Of a stretch of 64,000 nucleotides of DNA, positions 8,434 through 18,551 are shown piece after piece. Each line of letters opens with the position of its first letter. The stretch's first letter is position 1. The stretch comes from Mixta gaviniae (lineage in GTDB: Bacteria; Pseudomonadota; Gammaproteobacteria; Enterobacterales; Enterobacteriaceae): NCBI RefSeq assembly GCF_002953195.1, contig NZ_CP026377.1:2418001-2482000 (forward strand), given 5' to 3'. The notes beneath the pieces are model-generated. The model searched no databases and was not told the origin of the DNA. It saw only the letters and a program-made list of their open reading frames with translations. A program made the translations under genes and the position numbers.

Positions 8434-9204
8434 TCAGGATTTTTTCTCTTCTTCGCGCTGTGCGATCTCCTGATGCTCGTCCGGCGGAATGGTTAATGGC
8501 CCGCACAGCCGCTGCGCCAGCCAGGTCGCCAGCGTCACCAGCAGCCAGCTGATCCAGGTGGCCACCAGCAGATCGCGCGGCCAGTGCATTCCCAACAGCA
8601 CCCGGCTGCCCATCACCGCCGTCGCCCACAGCATCAGCAGCGCGACGGTTTTGCGGTGGCGACGCGGCCACAGCAGGCCGACGCCCAGCAGCGCCCAGCT
8701 GGCGGCAAACATGGTGTGTCCCGACGGGAATGCGAAGCCGGTTTCAAACGCCCAGTGGCGCTTCAGCCACAGCGGAATGTGGTTATCATCCGCCACCAGC
8801 CGTTCCACCATTTGCCCGCGCGCCTGGCGATCGAGCTGATAAAAGCGGTCTCCCGGCACGCCGTGCGTCTTCTCAAGCCACAGCACGTAGGGCCGCGGCT
8901 CCTGCACCAGGGTTTTGATCCAGGATTTGGTATACTGCCCCGCCATAATCGCCGCAATCATAATCACCAACAAAAACAGCGCGGGCTTTAAACGAAAGCG
9001 CAGGCACCAGAGAAACCAGGCGCAGAGGATAGCGCTGGTCAGGATACCCCAGGGCCGCGTGACGGTTTCCGTCATCCAGAACAGGAAGCGTAGCCCCGGT
9101 CCGCTGGCGCCGGGCTGCCACTGCCAGCCGCAAAGCCATATCAACAACGGCATCACCGACAGTAACAGAGCGCCTATCGCGGTGCGTTTTGCTATCTCCA
9201 GCAT
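8434..9204 (-). CDS. pgpB: Phosphatidylglycerophosphatase B / undecaprenyl pyrophosphate phosphatase
   Basis: A polytopic inner-membrane PAP2 phosphatase of 256 aa acting on phosphatidylglycerol phosphate and undecaprenyl pyrophosphate at the periplasmic face. All three PAP2 motifs are visible: KTLVQEPRP (motif 1, about residues 95-103), PSGH (motif 2, about 161-164) and SRVLLGMHWPRD (motif 3, about 200-211, with the catalytic His). About six membrane segments surround them. The gene lies between ribA (divergent) and lapAB as in E. coli and appears monocistronic. Confidence 0.95.
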   Translation of the reverse strand: MLEIAKRTAIGALLLSVMPLLIWLCGWQWQPGASGPGLRFLFWMTETVTRPWGILTSAILCAWFLWCLRFRLKPALFLLVIMIAAIMAGQYTKSWIKTLVQEPRPYVLWLEKTHGVPGDRFYQLDRQARGQMVERLVADDNHIPLWLKRHWAFETGFAFPSGHTMFAASWALLGVGLLWPRRHRKTVALLMLWATAVMGSRVLLGMHWPRDLLVATWISWLLVTLATWLAQRLCGPLTIPPDEHQEIAQREEEKKS

Positions 9205-9435
9205 GCTGCTTCCTTATCGTTAACACAAAAATGAATAGCCGGATTTAATAATAGCTTAGAAATGAATAACATAACCACCACAACGTGGATAATCGTGCGT
9301 TATCACATCAATCGTCGTGACGGATTAGCTGTAGCGCGGCGGGTTATGGCAAAATAGCAGGCATTGTTTCGGTCAAGCTGACCAATGCGCGCTGTCTTGA
9401 TGATAGCGCAACCTATGACGGTTCTGGAGAGTCAC

Positions 9436-10029
9436 ATGCAGCTTAAACGGGTAGCAGAAGCTAAACTGCCCACGCCCTGGGGCGATTTCCTCATGGTGGG
9501 ATTCGAAGAATTGGCGACCGGCCACGACCACGTGGCGCTGGTGTTTGGCGATATCAGCGGCAGCGAGGCGGTGCTGGCGCGCGTGCATTCCGAGTGTCTG
9601 ACCGGCGACGCGCTGTTCAGCCTGCGCTGCGACTGCGGCTTCCAGCTGGAGGCGGCGCTCAACGCCATTGCGGAACAGGGGCGCGGCGTTCTGCTCTATC
9701 ACCGTCAGGAAGGCCGCAATATCGGTCTGCTAAATAAGATCCGCGCCTATGCCCTGCAGGATAAAGGCTACGATACGGTGGAAGCTAACCATCAGCTCGG
9801 TTTCGCCGCGGACGAGCGCGATTTCACGCTCTGCGCCGATATGTTTAAGCTGCTGGGCGTGGATGAGGTACGTCTGCTGACCAATAACCCGCGCAAGGTC
9901 GAGATCCTCAGCGAGGCGGGTATCAATATCGTGGAGCGCGTGCCGCTGATCGTCGGGCGCAATCCTGAAAACGCGCACTATCTCGATACCAAAGCGGAAA
10001 AGATGGGGCATCTGCTGCCCAAAGCGTAA
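9436..10029 (+). CDS. ribA: GTP cyclohydrolase II
   Basis: First committed enzyme of riboflavin synthesis: converts GTP to 2,5-diamino-6-ribosylamino-4(3H)-pyrimidinone phosphate. The 197-aa protein has zinc ligands C54, C65 and C67 ([18 protein letters not shown]) at the E. coli positions, and the substrate motif [19 protein letters not shown] start at the ATG at 9436 ([10 protein letters not shown]), which has GGAGAG five bases upstream; the in-frame ATG at 9385 adds 17 non-family residues. It is a single gene with its own terminator, convergent with acnA. Confidence 0.97.
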   Translation: MQLKRVAEAKLPTPWGDFLMVGFEELATGHDHVALVFGDISGSEAVLARVHSECLTGDALFSLRCDCGFQLEAALNAIAEQGRGVLLYHRQEGRNIGLLNKIRAYALQDKGYDTVEANHQLGFAADERDFTLCADMFKLLGVDEVRLLTNNPRKVEILSEAGINIVERVPLIVGRNPENAHYLDTKAEKMGHLLPKA

Positions 10030-10040
10030 TACAGAAGAAA

Positions 10041-10063
10041 CCGGGCTAAGCCCGGCTTTTTTT
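10041..10063 (+). terminator. Rho-independent terminator of ribA
   Basis: CCGGGC-TAA-GCCCGG hairpin (10041-10055) followed by seven T residues, in the 49-bp ribA/acnA convergent gap. Confidence 0.9.
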
Positions 10064-10078
10064 CGCGTGATGGGTGGG

Positions 10079-12754
10079 TCAGTTCAGCATGTTGCGAATG
10101 ACATAGTGCAGAATGCCGTCGTGCTGATAGTAGGTCAGCTCGTTGCCGGTATCGATGCGGCAACGCGTCTCCAGCACCTCCTGACGGCCGTCCGGACGCG
10201 TTAGCGTTACCTTCACCGTGCCGCCCGGCTTCAGATCCGCCAGGTTCTCAACGTCAATCCGCTCATCGCCGGTGAGCTGCAGCGTTTTGCGGGTAACGCC
10301 CTGCGGGAACTCCAGCGGCAGGATGCCCATCCCAATCAGGTTGGAGCGGTGAATACGCTCAAAAGATTCGCAGATTACCACGCGCACGCCCAGCAGCCGC
10401 GGGCCTTTCGCCGCCCAGTCGCGGCTTGAGCCGGAGCCATACTCTTTACCGGCGATCACCGCCAGCGGCACCCCCTGCTGCTGCCAGATCATTGCGGCAT
10501 CATAAATTGACAGCGGTTCGCCCTCCGGCCCGACGCGCGTCATGCCCCCTTCCACGCCCGGCACCATCTCATTGCGGATGCGGATATTGGCGAAGGTGCC
10601 GCGCATCATCACTTCGTGGTTGCCGCGGCGCGAACCGTAGGAGTTAAAATCGCCCCGCTCCACGCCGCGCTCCAGCAGATAACGCCCGGCCGGGCTTTCC
10701 GCCTTGATGCTTCCTGCCGGCGAAATATGGTCGGTGGTGACGGAATCACCCAGCATCGCCAGGATGCGCGCGCCTTTAATATCTTCTACCGGACGCGGCG
10801 TTTTCTCCATATCGTCGAAGAATGGCGACAGGCGAATATAGGTCGAGCCTTCATCCCAGTCATAGGTCGCCGCTTCGCTCACGCTGATCTGCTGCCATTC
10901 CGGCGTGCCGTCGAACACCTCGGCGTACTCTTTATTAAACATATCGCTGGAGACCTGCTGCACTGCTGCAGTGATCTCATCCGGCGTCGGCCAGATATCG
11001 CGCAGGTAAACCGGTTTGCCGGTCTGATCTTCGCCAAGAGGATCGTCCTGCAGGTTGATGTTCATATTGCCCGCCAGCGCATAGGCGACCACCAGCGGCG
11101 GCGAAGCGAGCCAGTTGGTTTTAATTAACGGATGAATGCGCCCTTCGAAGTTGCGGTTGCCCGACAGCACCGCGCCTACCGTCAGGTCGCCCTCTTTAAT
11201 CGCGCTTTCGATATTTTCCGGCAGCGGGCCGGAGTTGCCGATGCAGGTGGCGCAGCCGTAGCCCACCAGATTAAAACCGAGCTTATCGAGATAAGGCGTC
11301 AGACGTGCCGTCGCCAGATAGTCGGAGACCACTTTCGATCCTGGCGCCAGCGAGGCCTTCACCCAGGGCTTGCGCTGCAGTCCCAGCGTCACCGCTTTCT
11401 TCGCCAGCAGCCCGGCGGCCATCAGCACGCTGGGATTGGAGGTATTGGTACAGGAGGTGATGGCGGCGATCGCTACCGCGCCGTCGTTCAGCTCATAGTG
11501 GTTTTCGCCGTCGCGGTAGGTGACCGGATGGTGCGCTTTCTGCGCATGGTTCAGCTCCAGCTCATTGCTCTGCTGAAACGCCTTCGGCACCGCGCCAAGC
11601 GATACGCGGTCCTGCGGCCGTTTCGGGCCAGCGAGGCTCGCCTCAACCTCATTCATATCCAGCGCCAGCGTGCTGGTAAAGACCGGCTCTTCCCCCGGCT
11701 CGCGCCACATCCCCTGCGCTTTAGCGTAAGCTTCCACCAGCGCCACCTGTTCCGTGCTGCGGCCGGTGAGCTTCATGTAGCCCAACGTTACGCTATCGAT
11801 AGGGAAAAAGCCGCAGGTGGCGCCATATTCCGGCGCCATATTAGCGATGGTGGCGCGATCCGCCAGCGGCAGATCGTCCAGGCCGTCGCCGTAAAACTCG
11901 ACAAACTTGCCGACCACGCCATGCTTGCGCAGCATCTGCGTGACGGTCAGCACCAGGTCGGTAGCGGTGATGCCCGGACGCAGCTTGCCGGTCAGCTTAA
12001 AACCCACCACATCCGGGATCAGCATTGAAACCGGCTGGCCCAGCATCGCCGCCTCCGCTTCAATTCCGCCTACGCCCCACCCCAGCACGCCGAGGCCATT
12101 AATCATCGTGGTATGGGAGTCGGTGCCGACCAGCGTATCAGGGTAAGCAATCTGCTTGCCGTCCTGCTCTTCATGCCAAATCGCCTTACCCAGATACTCC
12201 AGGTTGACCTGATGGCAGATGCCGGTGCCGGGCGGCACCACGCGGAATTTATCGAACGCTTTTTGCCCCCAGCGCAGGAATACGTAGCGCTCATGGTTGC
12301 GCTCCATCTCAAGGCGCACGTTTTCGCCGAAGGCGTCATCATCACCGAAGCGGTCGACCGTGACGGAGTGGTCAATCACCAGATCGACTGGCGACAGCGG
12401 ATTAACACGCGCCACCTCGCCGCCGAGACGCTTAACCGCTTCGCGCATCGCCGCTAAATCGACCACTGCCGGTACGCCGGTAAAATCCTGCATCAGCACG
12501 CGCGCGGGACGGTAGGCGATTTCACGATCGGCATGGGCGCTTTTCTGCCAGTCGGCCAGCGCCTGGATATCGTCAGCGGTAACGGAGCTGTCATCCTGCC
12601 AGCGCAGCAGGTTTTCCAGCAGAACTTTCAGGGACTTCGGTAAGCGGGAGAGATCGCCCAGCTGCTGAGCGGCACGCGGAAGGCTAAAGTAATGGTAGCG
12701 TTGGCCATTTACCTCCAGCGTGTCCTGACTCTTATCTCGCAGGGATAACGACAT
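10079..12754 (-). CDS. acnA: Aconitate hydratase A
   Basis: Stress-stable [4Fe-4S] aconitase that isomerises citrate and isocitrate in the TCA cycle. At 891 aa it has the E. coli AcnA length. Cluster cysteines lie in [10 protein letters not shown] and in [10 protein letters not shown]; the substrate-binding [10 protein letters not shown] is in the C-terminal swivel domain. AGGAGG precedes the ATG. Like E. coli, which regulates acnA by SoxRS, Fur and CRP, the gene has its own upstream region of about 190 bases, but I cannot assign boxes there. It is convergent with ribA. Confidence 0.98.
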   Translation of the reverse strand: MSLSLRDKSQDTLEVNGQRYHYFSLPRAAQQLGDLSRLPKSLKVLLENLLRWQDDSSVTADDIQALADWQKSAHADREIAYRPARVLMQDFTGVPAVVDLAAMREAVKRLGGEVARVNPLSPVDLVIDHSVTVDRFGDDDAFGENVRLEMERNHERYVFLRWGQKAFDKFRVVPPGTGICHQVNLEYLGKAIWHEEQDGKQIAYPDTLVGTDSHTTMINGLGVLGWGVGGIEAEAAMLGQPVSMLIPDVVGFKLTGKLRPGITATDLVLTVTQMLRKHGVVGKFVEFYGDGLDDLPLADRATIANMAPEYGATCGFFPIDSVTLGYMKLTGRSTEQVALVEAYAKAQGMWREPGEEPVFTSTLALDMNEVEASLAGPKRPQDRVSLGAVPKAFQQSNELELNHAQKAHHPVTYRDGENHYELNDGAVAIAAITSCTNTSNPSVLMAAGLLAKKAVTLGLQRKPWVKASLAPGSKVVSDYLATARLTPYLDKLGFNLVGYGCATCIGNSGPLPENIESAIKEGDLTVGAVLSGNRNFEGRIHPLIKTNWLASPPLVVAYALAGNMNINLQDDPLGEDQTGKPVYLRDIWPTPDEITAAVQQVSSDMFNKEYAEVFDGTPEWQQISVSEAATYDWDEGSTYIRLSPFFDDMEKTPRPVEDIKGARILAMLGDSVTTDHISPAGSIKAESPAGRYLLERGVERGDFNSYGSRRGNHEVMMRGTFANIRIRNEMVPGVEGGMTRVGPEGEPLSIYDAAMIWQQQGVPLAVIAGKEYGSGSSRDWAAKGPRLLGVRVVICESFERIHRSNLIGMGILPLEFPQGVTRKTLQLTGDERIDVENLADLKPGGTVKVTLTRPDGRQEVLETRCRIDTGNELTYYQHDGILHYVIRNMLN

Positions 12755-12895
12755 AGCTCCTCCTTTTTATAATGATCTTAATAACCCGAGGGATGACAAG
12801 GTCTGTGTTAAAGATAGTACAAACTCACGTTAACGATTTGATAACAACACAAATTGACACATCAGGCAGGAAAAGCGCGGGGCGGGAAATGCAAA

Positions 12896-12922
12896 GCGCC
12901 CCGCTGTAAACAGACGGGGCGC
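12896..12922 (-). terminator. Terminator-like hairpin after the 28-codon gene
   Basis: GCGCCCCG/CGGGGCGC 8-bp stem with an 11-base loop. On the minus strand it is followed by TTTGCATTT, a weak T tract. It lies 26 bases beyond the small gene's stop codon. Confidence 0.6.
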
Positions 12923-12948
12923 CGAATCGAAAATCGCGGTGAGAGAGG

Positions 12949-13035
12949 TTATTGCATGAGCAGCCAGACGGCCGTCATCCACACCAACAGTGAATAGGCA
13001 GAAGCGCTAAAAAACGAAAACATTGAAATATTCAT
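12949..13035 (-). CDS. Predicted 28-residue single-span membrane protein
   Basis: ATG at 13035 to TAA at 12949 encodes MNISMFSFFSASAYSLLVWM and then TAVWLLMQ, essentially one hydrophobic helix. A GAGAGGGTG ribosome site lies about 8 bases upstream, and a GC-rich hairpin follows 26 bases beyond the stop, so it looks like an expressed unit. E. coli also carries very small membrane-protein genes (ymiC, ymiA) between acnA and cysB. By size and place it could be the counterpart of YmiC, but the sequence match is not convincing to me. Function unknown. Confidence 0.6.
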   Translation of the reverse strand: MNISMFSFFSASAYSLLVWMTAVWLLMQ

Positions 13036-13235
13036 TAGACACCCTCTCAGGTCGATTCCCGACCAATAAAGACTGGAACACCGAATCTATTTAACACCGT
13101 AAATAGATTCTACCGAATGCTGTGATTGGTTAAATTTATCAGGCGGTGAAAACGCCTCGATCGCGCCTGCGATCAACAGGAAGGAAAAAATGAATAGTTA
13201 TTTTTGATTGCTGTGCTAATGCGAATAATTATGAT

Positions 13236-13400
13236 TTATTTATTTTTGTTATCGAGCATTAATTCAATAAAGCTGCGCTGAGCGTGGTTAAGGTTCCATT
13301 CTTCCGGAATCGTCACTTTTTCCTGCGCTTTGGGCGTGCAGCTGGCCGTTTTTAATTTGCGAACCGGCTGCGTTTTGATACGCACTGCTTGTTCCCACAT
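13236..13400 (-). CDS. yciX: Small conserved protein, YciX-like
   Basis: A 54-residue soluble, basic protein beginning MWEQAVRIKTQPVRKLK and ending SFIELMLDNKNK. It starts two bases after the ymiA stop (TAACTATG) with a GGAG site inside the end of ymiA, so it should be translated by coupling to ymiA. E. coli has the gene pair ymiA-yciX at this place between acnA and cysB, and YciX there is about 55 residues. The assignment rests on position, size and pairing; I did not match it residue by residue. Function unknown. A longer frame reading through from 13478 overlaps ymiA and is rejected. Confidence 0.7.
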   Translation of the reverse strand: MWEQAVRIKTQPVRKLKTASCTPKAQEKVTIPEEWNLNHAQRSFIELMLDNKNK

Positions 13401-13402
13401 AG

Positions 13403-13564
13403 TTAACTCCACATCTGCCAAACCAGTAAGGCGACAACTACCCAAAACAGGCCAGAAGCAACAAAGACTGCAAGCCATGCTTTACGACGTACGCTCATGC
13501 CGCTGCGGGCTGCGTTGGTGGAGTTGTCCTGTACGCCAGGTTGTACTGATATTCTCATAGCCAT
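13403..13564 (-). CDS. ymiA: Small membrane protein YmiA
   Basis: A 53-residue protein (or 51 if the ATG at 13558 is used) with a polar, Ser/Asn-rich N terminus and one C-terminal membrane helix. The segment RRKAWLAVFVASGLFWVVVA and the tail LLVWQMWS match E. coli YmiA (KRKAWLAVFLGSALFWVVVA). It lies immediately upstream of the yciX-like gene, two bases from its start. No strong ribosome site precedes either ATG, so the exact start is open. Function is not known in E. coli; probably an inner-membrane protein. Confidence 0.85.
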   Translation of the reverse strand: MAMRISVQPGVQDNSTNAARSGMSVRRKAWLAVFVASGLFWVVVALLVWQMWS

Positions 13565-13613
13565 AGTTTTTGATAATCACTCTCAGTAAAACGATTGTTA
13601 ACACCAATCAGCT

Positions 13614-13631
13614 TTTAGGAGAAATCCTAAA
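13614..13631 (-). promoter_or_regulatory. Inverted repeat upstream of ymiA, RcsB-box-like
   Basis: TTTAGGA-GAAA-TCCTAAA is a perfect 7-bp inverted repeat 50 bases upstream of ymiA. Its 14-bp core (TAGGATTTCTCCTA on the minus strand) agrees with the RcsAB box TAAGAATATTCCTA at 10 of 14 positions. The role is inferred. Confidence 0.35.
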
Positions 13632-14012
13632 CATTTTAAGACCAAAAATCCAGCTATTTTTCTTGCATTCAACGATTAGTACTATTTATCGTTGTTATAA
13701 CTTCCTATCAGCAAAACTTAACTAACCCACCCCTATTTAATCTTTCCTTAAGCCAAATAACGTGATGAAAAAAGCTAACCGGTCCAATTAATAACTGATA
13801 AAACATTTCCGAACTGCCTGCCGCCTGCGCTTGCGGTTCGGTTTAACTTGAGTATGAGAATAGTCCTGGCAGTGTGCAAAAGCGCCCGTACAAAAATGTG
13901 TACTGTTTCGCATTTAATTAATAACAATAAAAAAACATGTGATGAATGTTTCATTTACAGAAAAATGATCGTAAAGATTCTGAAATCTGTGCAATCGGTT
14001 GGTATTAAAGGC
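13632..14012. other. AT-rich intergenic region between ymiA and cysB
   Basis: About 380 AT-rich bases. A hairpin at 13810-13842 (CCGAACTGC pairing with GCGGTTCGG, one wobble) stands out; its partner transcript is unclear. A 116-codon open frame on the plus strand here runs into the 3' end of cysB and has no gene-like features. The ymiA promoter should lie in this stretch, but I cannot place it. Confidence 0.45.
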
Positions 14013-14032
14013 AAAAGGTCGCCGAAGCGACC
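14013..14032 (-). terminator. Rho-independent terminator of cysB
   Basis: GGTCGC-TTCG-GCGACC stem (14017-14032) followed on the minus strand by TTTTGCCTTT, 28 bases after the cysB stop. Confidence 0.85.
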
Positions 14033-14060
14033 TTATTACCTTTTAATTGCTGGGGTTTTA

Positions 14061-15041
<981 letters not shown>

Positions 15042-15212
15042 TCATCCCGAGATAACGCCACGCGCTGAACCCGCGCGCAATCAGGGGAAACGCCTTTCAG
15101 GAAAGGCGCCGCGGACGGGTATAGCACCAGGAAAATTCAGAAGGTAATGCTATAACAACTATAACATTTTCAGGTCTGATGTATAGCTTTTAGCTATAAG
15201 GCAGGCAAAGAA

Positions 15213-15235
15213 AAGGCCAGTCAATGACTGGCCTT
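15213..15235 (-). terminator. Rho-independent terminator of topA
   Basis: AAGGCCAGTC-A-TTGACTGGCCTT-type stem (15213-15235) followed on the minus strand by TTCTTTGCC, 15 bases beyond the topA stop. Confidence 0.8.
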
Positions 15236-15249
15236 GTGAAGCGAGACGC

Positions 15250-17838
15250 TTATTTTTCCGTGACGCGCCATGCGCCATCAACGTAGAAGGCGGACCAGCC
15301 GGTGGCTTTGCCATCTTTCTCCGAGCTGACATACTGCTGCTTAGTCTTACGGCTGAAGCGCACCAGTGTCTTATTACCCTGATCGTCGGTGGCCGGCGCA
15401 TCAGCTAAATAGCGCAGCTTTTCCGGCAGGCGATCGCGGAAACGCTGCAGCTCTTCCACCAGCGGCGCACGGGTTTCGCGCGATTTCGGGAAGGTGTTGG
15501 CGGCCAGGAACACCCCGGCGGCGCCGTCGCGCAGCACAAAATAGGCATCCGATTTTTCGCACTGCAGTTCCGGCAGCGGCACCGGATCTTCCTTCGGCGG
15601 CGCCACTTCGCCGTTACGCAGAATTTTGCGTGTGTTTTTGCACTCGTCGTTGGTACAGGCCATATATTTACCGAAACGCCCCATTTTCAGGTGCATTTCA
15701 GCGCCGCACTTCTCGCACTCAACGATCGGGCCGTCATAGCCTTTGATGCGGAATTCGCCCTGTTCGATCTCATAGCCGTCGCAGCCTGGGTTATTGCCAC
15801 AGACGTGCAGCTTGCGCTGGTTGTCGATCAGGTAGCTGTCCATCGCCGTGCCGCACTTCTGGCAGCGGCGGCGCGCGCGCAGCGCGTTGGTTTCCGCATC
15901 ATCCCCTTCCAGAATATTGAGAACTTCATTTTCCGGGATCAGGTTTATGGTCTGCTTGCAGCGTTCTTTCGGCGGCAGCGCATAGCCGGAACAGCCGAGG
16001 AAGACCCCGGTGCTGGCGGTGCGGATGCCCATTTTGCGGCCGCAGGTCGGGCAGTCGATGGTGGTCAGCACCATCGGGTTCGGCTGCATGCCGCCCTCTT
16101 CCGGATCTTTCTCCGCCTGCTCCAGCTGCTTGCTGAAATCGGCGAAGAAGTGGTCCAGCACACCCTTCCATTCGGCCTGATCGTTAGCCACCTGATCGAG
16201 ACTGTCTTCCATGTGCGCGGTGAAGTCATAATTCATCAGCTCGCGGAAGTTCTCTTCCAGACGGTCGGTAACGATCTCGCCCATCTTCTCCGCATAGAAA
16301 CGGCGGCTTTCTACCCGCACGTAACCACGATCCTGGATGGTGGAGATAATCGACGCATAGGTCGACGGCCGGCCGATGCCGCGTTTTTCCAGTTCGCGCA
16401 CCAGCGATGCTTCGCTAAAGCGCGCTGGCGGCTTAGTAAAGTGCTGGCTTGGGTTAAGCTGCTGCAGGCTCAACTCGTCGCCAATGTTGATCGCCGGCAG
16501 GATGCGGTCTTCATCGCCTTTGCGCAGCGCGGGCATCACTTTCGTCCAGCCGTCGAAGCGCAGAATGCGCCCTTTCGCTTTCAGCTTAAAGTCGCCCGCC
16601 GCCACGGTCAGCGTGGTGGAATCGTACTGCGCCGGCATCATCTGACAGGCGACGAACTGACGCCAGATCAGCTGATAAAGCTTCTGCGCATCCGCTTCCA
16701 TATCCTTCAGCTGTTCAGCCTGAATTGTCACGTCGGACGGACGGATCGCTTCGTGCGCTTCCTGCGAATTCTCTTTGCTGGCGTAGGCGTTGGCGGTTTT
16801 CGGCAGATATTTTTCGCCGAAATTGCTTTCGATATAGCCGCGCGCCATCGCTACCGCATCCTGGCTCAGGTTGGTGGAGTCGGTACGCATATAGGTGATA
16901 TGCCCCGCCTCATACAGCCGCTGCGCCAGCGCCATGGTGCGTTTGACGCCGAAACCGAGACGGGTGCTGGCCGCCTGCTGCAGCGTGGATGTGATAAAAG
17001 GCGCGCCCGGCTTGCTGCTGGTCGGCCGGTCTTCACGATCTTCCACCTGAAAACGGGCTTTTTCCAGCAGGCTGACCGCCGCCTGCGTCTGCTCTTTATT
17101 GACCGGCCGGAAAGGCTTGTCGCCCTGATGGGTCACCTGCATCGGCAGATCGCTGCCTTTCGGCGTAGTGAGATCGGCGCTCAGCTCCCAGTACTCTTCC
17201 GGCACGAAAGCTTTGATTTCGCGTTCGCGCTCGACCACCAGCCTTACCGCCACCGACTGCACGCGCCCTGCGGAAAGGCCGCGAGCGATCTTTTTCCACA
17301 GCAGCGGGGAGACCATATAGCCCACCACGCGATCCATAAAGCGGCGGGCCTGCTGCGCGTTAACACGCTCGATATTCAGTTCGCCCGGCTTTTCAAACGC
17401 CTGACGAATCGCATTTTTGGTGATTTCGTTAAACACCACGCGGCTAAAGCGTTTGTCATCGCCGCCGATCACTTCCCGCAGGTGCCAGGCGATGGCTTCC
17501 CCTTCGCGGTCAAGGTCGGTGGCGAGATAGATGTGGTCGGCGTCCTGCGCCAGCGCTTTCAGCTCAGAAACGACTTTCTCTTTACCGGGCAAAATTTGAT
17601 AGTCCGCTTTCCAGCCATGCCAGGGATCGACGCCCATACGGCTAACCAGCGCCGTCTTTTCATCTTTCTTGCCTTTTTTGGCTGGTTTAGCGTCAGCGCT
17701 CTTTTTCACCGTCGAGCCACTGGTCGGCAAATCACGTATATGACCGACGCTGGACTTCACAACGTAGTCTTTACCGAGATATTTATTAATCGTTTTGGCC
17801 TTTGCCGGGGACTCGACTATTACGAGAGCTTTACCCAT
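15250..17838 (-). CDS. topA: DNA topoisomerase I
   Basis: Type IA topoisomerase that relaxes negative supercoils. The 862 residues (E. coli 865) show the N-terminal TOPRIM domain ([31 protein letters not shown]), the active-site tyrosine in [12 protein letters not shown], and C-terminal tetracysteine zinc ribbons ([27 protein letters not shown]) plus a basic tail. A lysine-rich insert ([17 protein letters not shown], about 46-62) lies near the N terminus. AGGTAAAGG precedes the ATG. It is flanked by cysB and yciN as in E. coli. Confidence 0.98.
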   Translation of the reverse strand: MGKALVIVESPAKAKTINKYLGKDYVVKSSVGHIRDLPTSGSTVKKSADAKPAKKGKKDEKTALVSRMGVDPWHGWKADYQILPGKEKVVSELKALAQDADHIYLATDLDREGEAIAWHLREVIGGDDKRFSRVVFNEITKNAIRQAFEKPGELNIERVNAQQARRFMDRVVGYMVSPLLWKKIARGLSAGRVQSVAVRLVVEREREIKAFVPEEYWELSADLTTPKGSDLPMQVTHQGDKPFRPVNKEQTQAAVSLLEKARFQVEDREDRPTSSKPGAPFITSTLQQAASTRLGFGVKRTMALAQRLYEAGHITYMRTDSTNLSQDAVAMARGYIESNFGEKYLPKTANAYASKENSQEAHEAIRPSDVTIQAEQLKDMEADAQKLYQLIWRQFVACQMMPAQYDSTTLTVAAGDFKLKAKGRILRFDGWTKVMPALRKGDEDRILPAINIGDELSLQQLNPSQHFTKPPARFSEASLVRELEKRGIGRPSTYASIISTIQDRGYVRVESRRFYAEKMGEIVTDRLEENFRELMNYDFTAHMEDSLDQVANDQAEWKGVLDHFFADFSKQLEQAEKDPEEGGMQPNPMVLTTIDCPTCGRKMGIRTASTGVFLGCSGYALPPKERCKQTINLIPENEVLNILEGDDAETNALRARRRCQKCGTAMDSYLIDNQRKLHVCGNNPGCDGYEIEQGEFRIKGYDGPIVECEKCGAEMHLKMGRFGKYMACTNDECKNTRKILRNGEVAPPKEDPVPLPELQCEKSDAYFVLRDGAAGVFLAANTFPKSRETRAPLVEELQRFRDRLPEKLRYLADAPATDDQGNKTLVRFSRKTKQQYVSSEKDGKATGWSAFYVDGAWRVTEK

Positions 17839-18244
17839 ATTTACCTTTACCTGATGAATACGTCCGAATGTAATGATGGCGTTTTCCAGCGTTGCCAGTC
17901 AGCGTGTCAACCTATATTGCTGCGGGTCGGGAAGAATTCAACCCGACCTGATTGGCAGCAGCAGACCGCGTTGAAGCCGGCTTATCATGCTGATTAACGG
18001 ACTCTTTTAGCCGAAACCCGGCGCTTCCTGCTGCCTGCGTAAAGCCATTTTTACGCCCGGACCCTGAAACGCCCACACTGTACCTGATAAAATCTGATAC
18101 GCAACTTAATTAGCATCTCGCCTGGTTTTGCGCCACCTTTACGGCTTTTTTCTCCTGCCAGAATATCCACACGTAATTTGCGGTCAGCAGCGACAGGCCA
18201 GTAATATAGAAGAGAATGTTGTTCTGTCAAAATGGGGTTAAATA
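17839..18244. other. topA/yciN divergent intergenic region
   Basis: 406 bases with no supported gene. It holds a perfect 7-bp hairpin GGTCGGG/CCCGACC (17925-17948) in the presumed topA leader. A yciN promoter candidate is TTGCGG (18178-18183), an 18-bp spacer, and TAATAT (18202-18207). The topA promoters, supercoiling-sensitive in E. coli, should lie here but are not resolved. Confidence 0.4.
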
Positions 18245-18496
18245 ATGAACGCAAAAACCACCGCGCTTTCGCGCGACGCCATCCTTGAAAAAGCCAATGC
18301 GTTAATCCGCGAGCATGATGATTATTTTGCCGGGGTGGAGGTCAGTGATGTAGAGCAAAACGGCGGGCTGCTGGTGTTTCGCGGCAACTATTTTCTTGAT
18401 GACAATGGCCTGCCGACGGCGAAAAGCACGGCGGTCTTCAATATATTTAAAGCGCTGACGGTGGCGCTGTCAGAGAAATATCATCTGGCGCCGTGA
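18245..18496 (+). CDS. yciN: Conserved small protein YciN
   Basis: An 83-aa cytoplasmic protein, identical in length to E. coli YciN, with the family segments ILEKANALIREHDDYFAG, GNYFLDDNGLPTAKSTAVFN and SEKYHL. The DUF2498 family is restricted to enterobacteria and has no established function. The ATG at 18245 has GGGG eight bases upstream. It lies between topA (divergent) and sohB (convergent), the E. coli arrangement. Confidence 0.93.
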   Translation: MNAKTTALSRDAILEKANALIREHDDYFAGVEVSDVEQNGGLLVFRGNYFLDDNGLPTAKSTAVFNIFKALTVALSEKYHLAP

Positions 18497-18517
18497 TGCC
18501 CGGGCGCGCCGGGCATC
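18495..18517 (+). terminator. Hairpin between yciN and sohB 3' ends
   Basis: GATGCCCGG-GCGCG-CCGGGCATC: a perfect 9-bp stem abutting the yciN stop. The T tract is poor (AGCGATTT), so termination is plausible, not certain. Confidence 0.5.
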
Positions 18518-18525
18518 AGCGATTT

Positions 18526-18551
18526 ACAGCAGGGGTTTACAACAGGGGTTT
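18526..18551. repeat. 13-bp tandem duplication at the sohB stop
   Basis: ACAGCAGGGGTTT and ACAACAGGGGTTT are adjacent copies with one difference. The sohB stop codon spans the junction, so the second copy (in gene direction) is untranslated. Confidence 0.8.

Noticed and set aside
11132..12028. 298-codon open frame opposite acnA
   Set aside because: Shadow of acnA, whose cluster cysteines and length are intact.
15691..17997. 768-codon open frame on the plus strand opposite topA
   Set aside because: It is antisense to an intact, fully motif-supported topA; the composition (Arg, His, Gln, Ala-rich) is typical of reverse-frame shadows in GC-rich genes, and no domain is recognisable.
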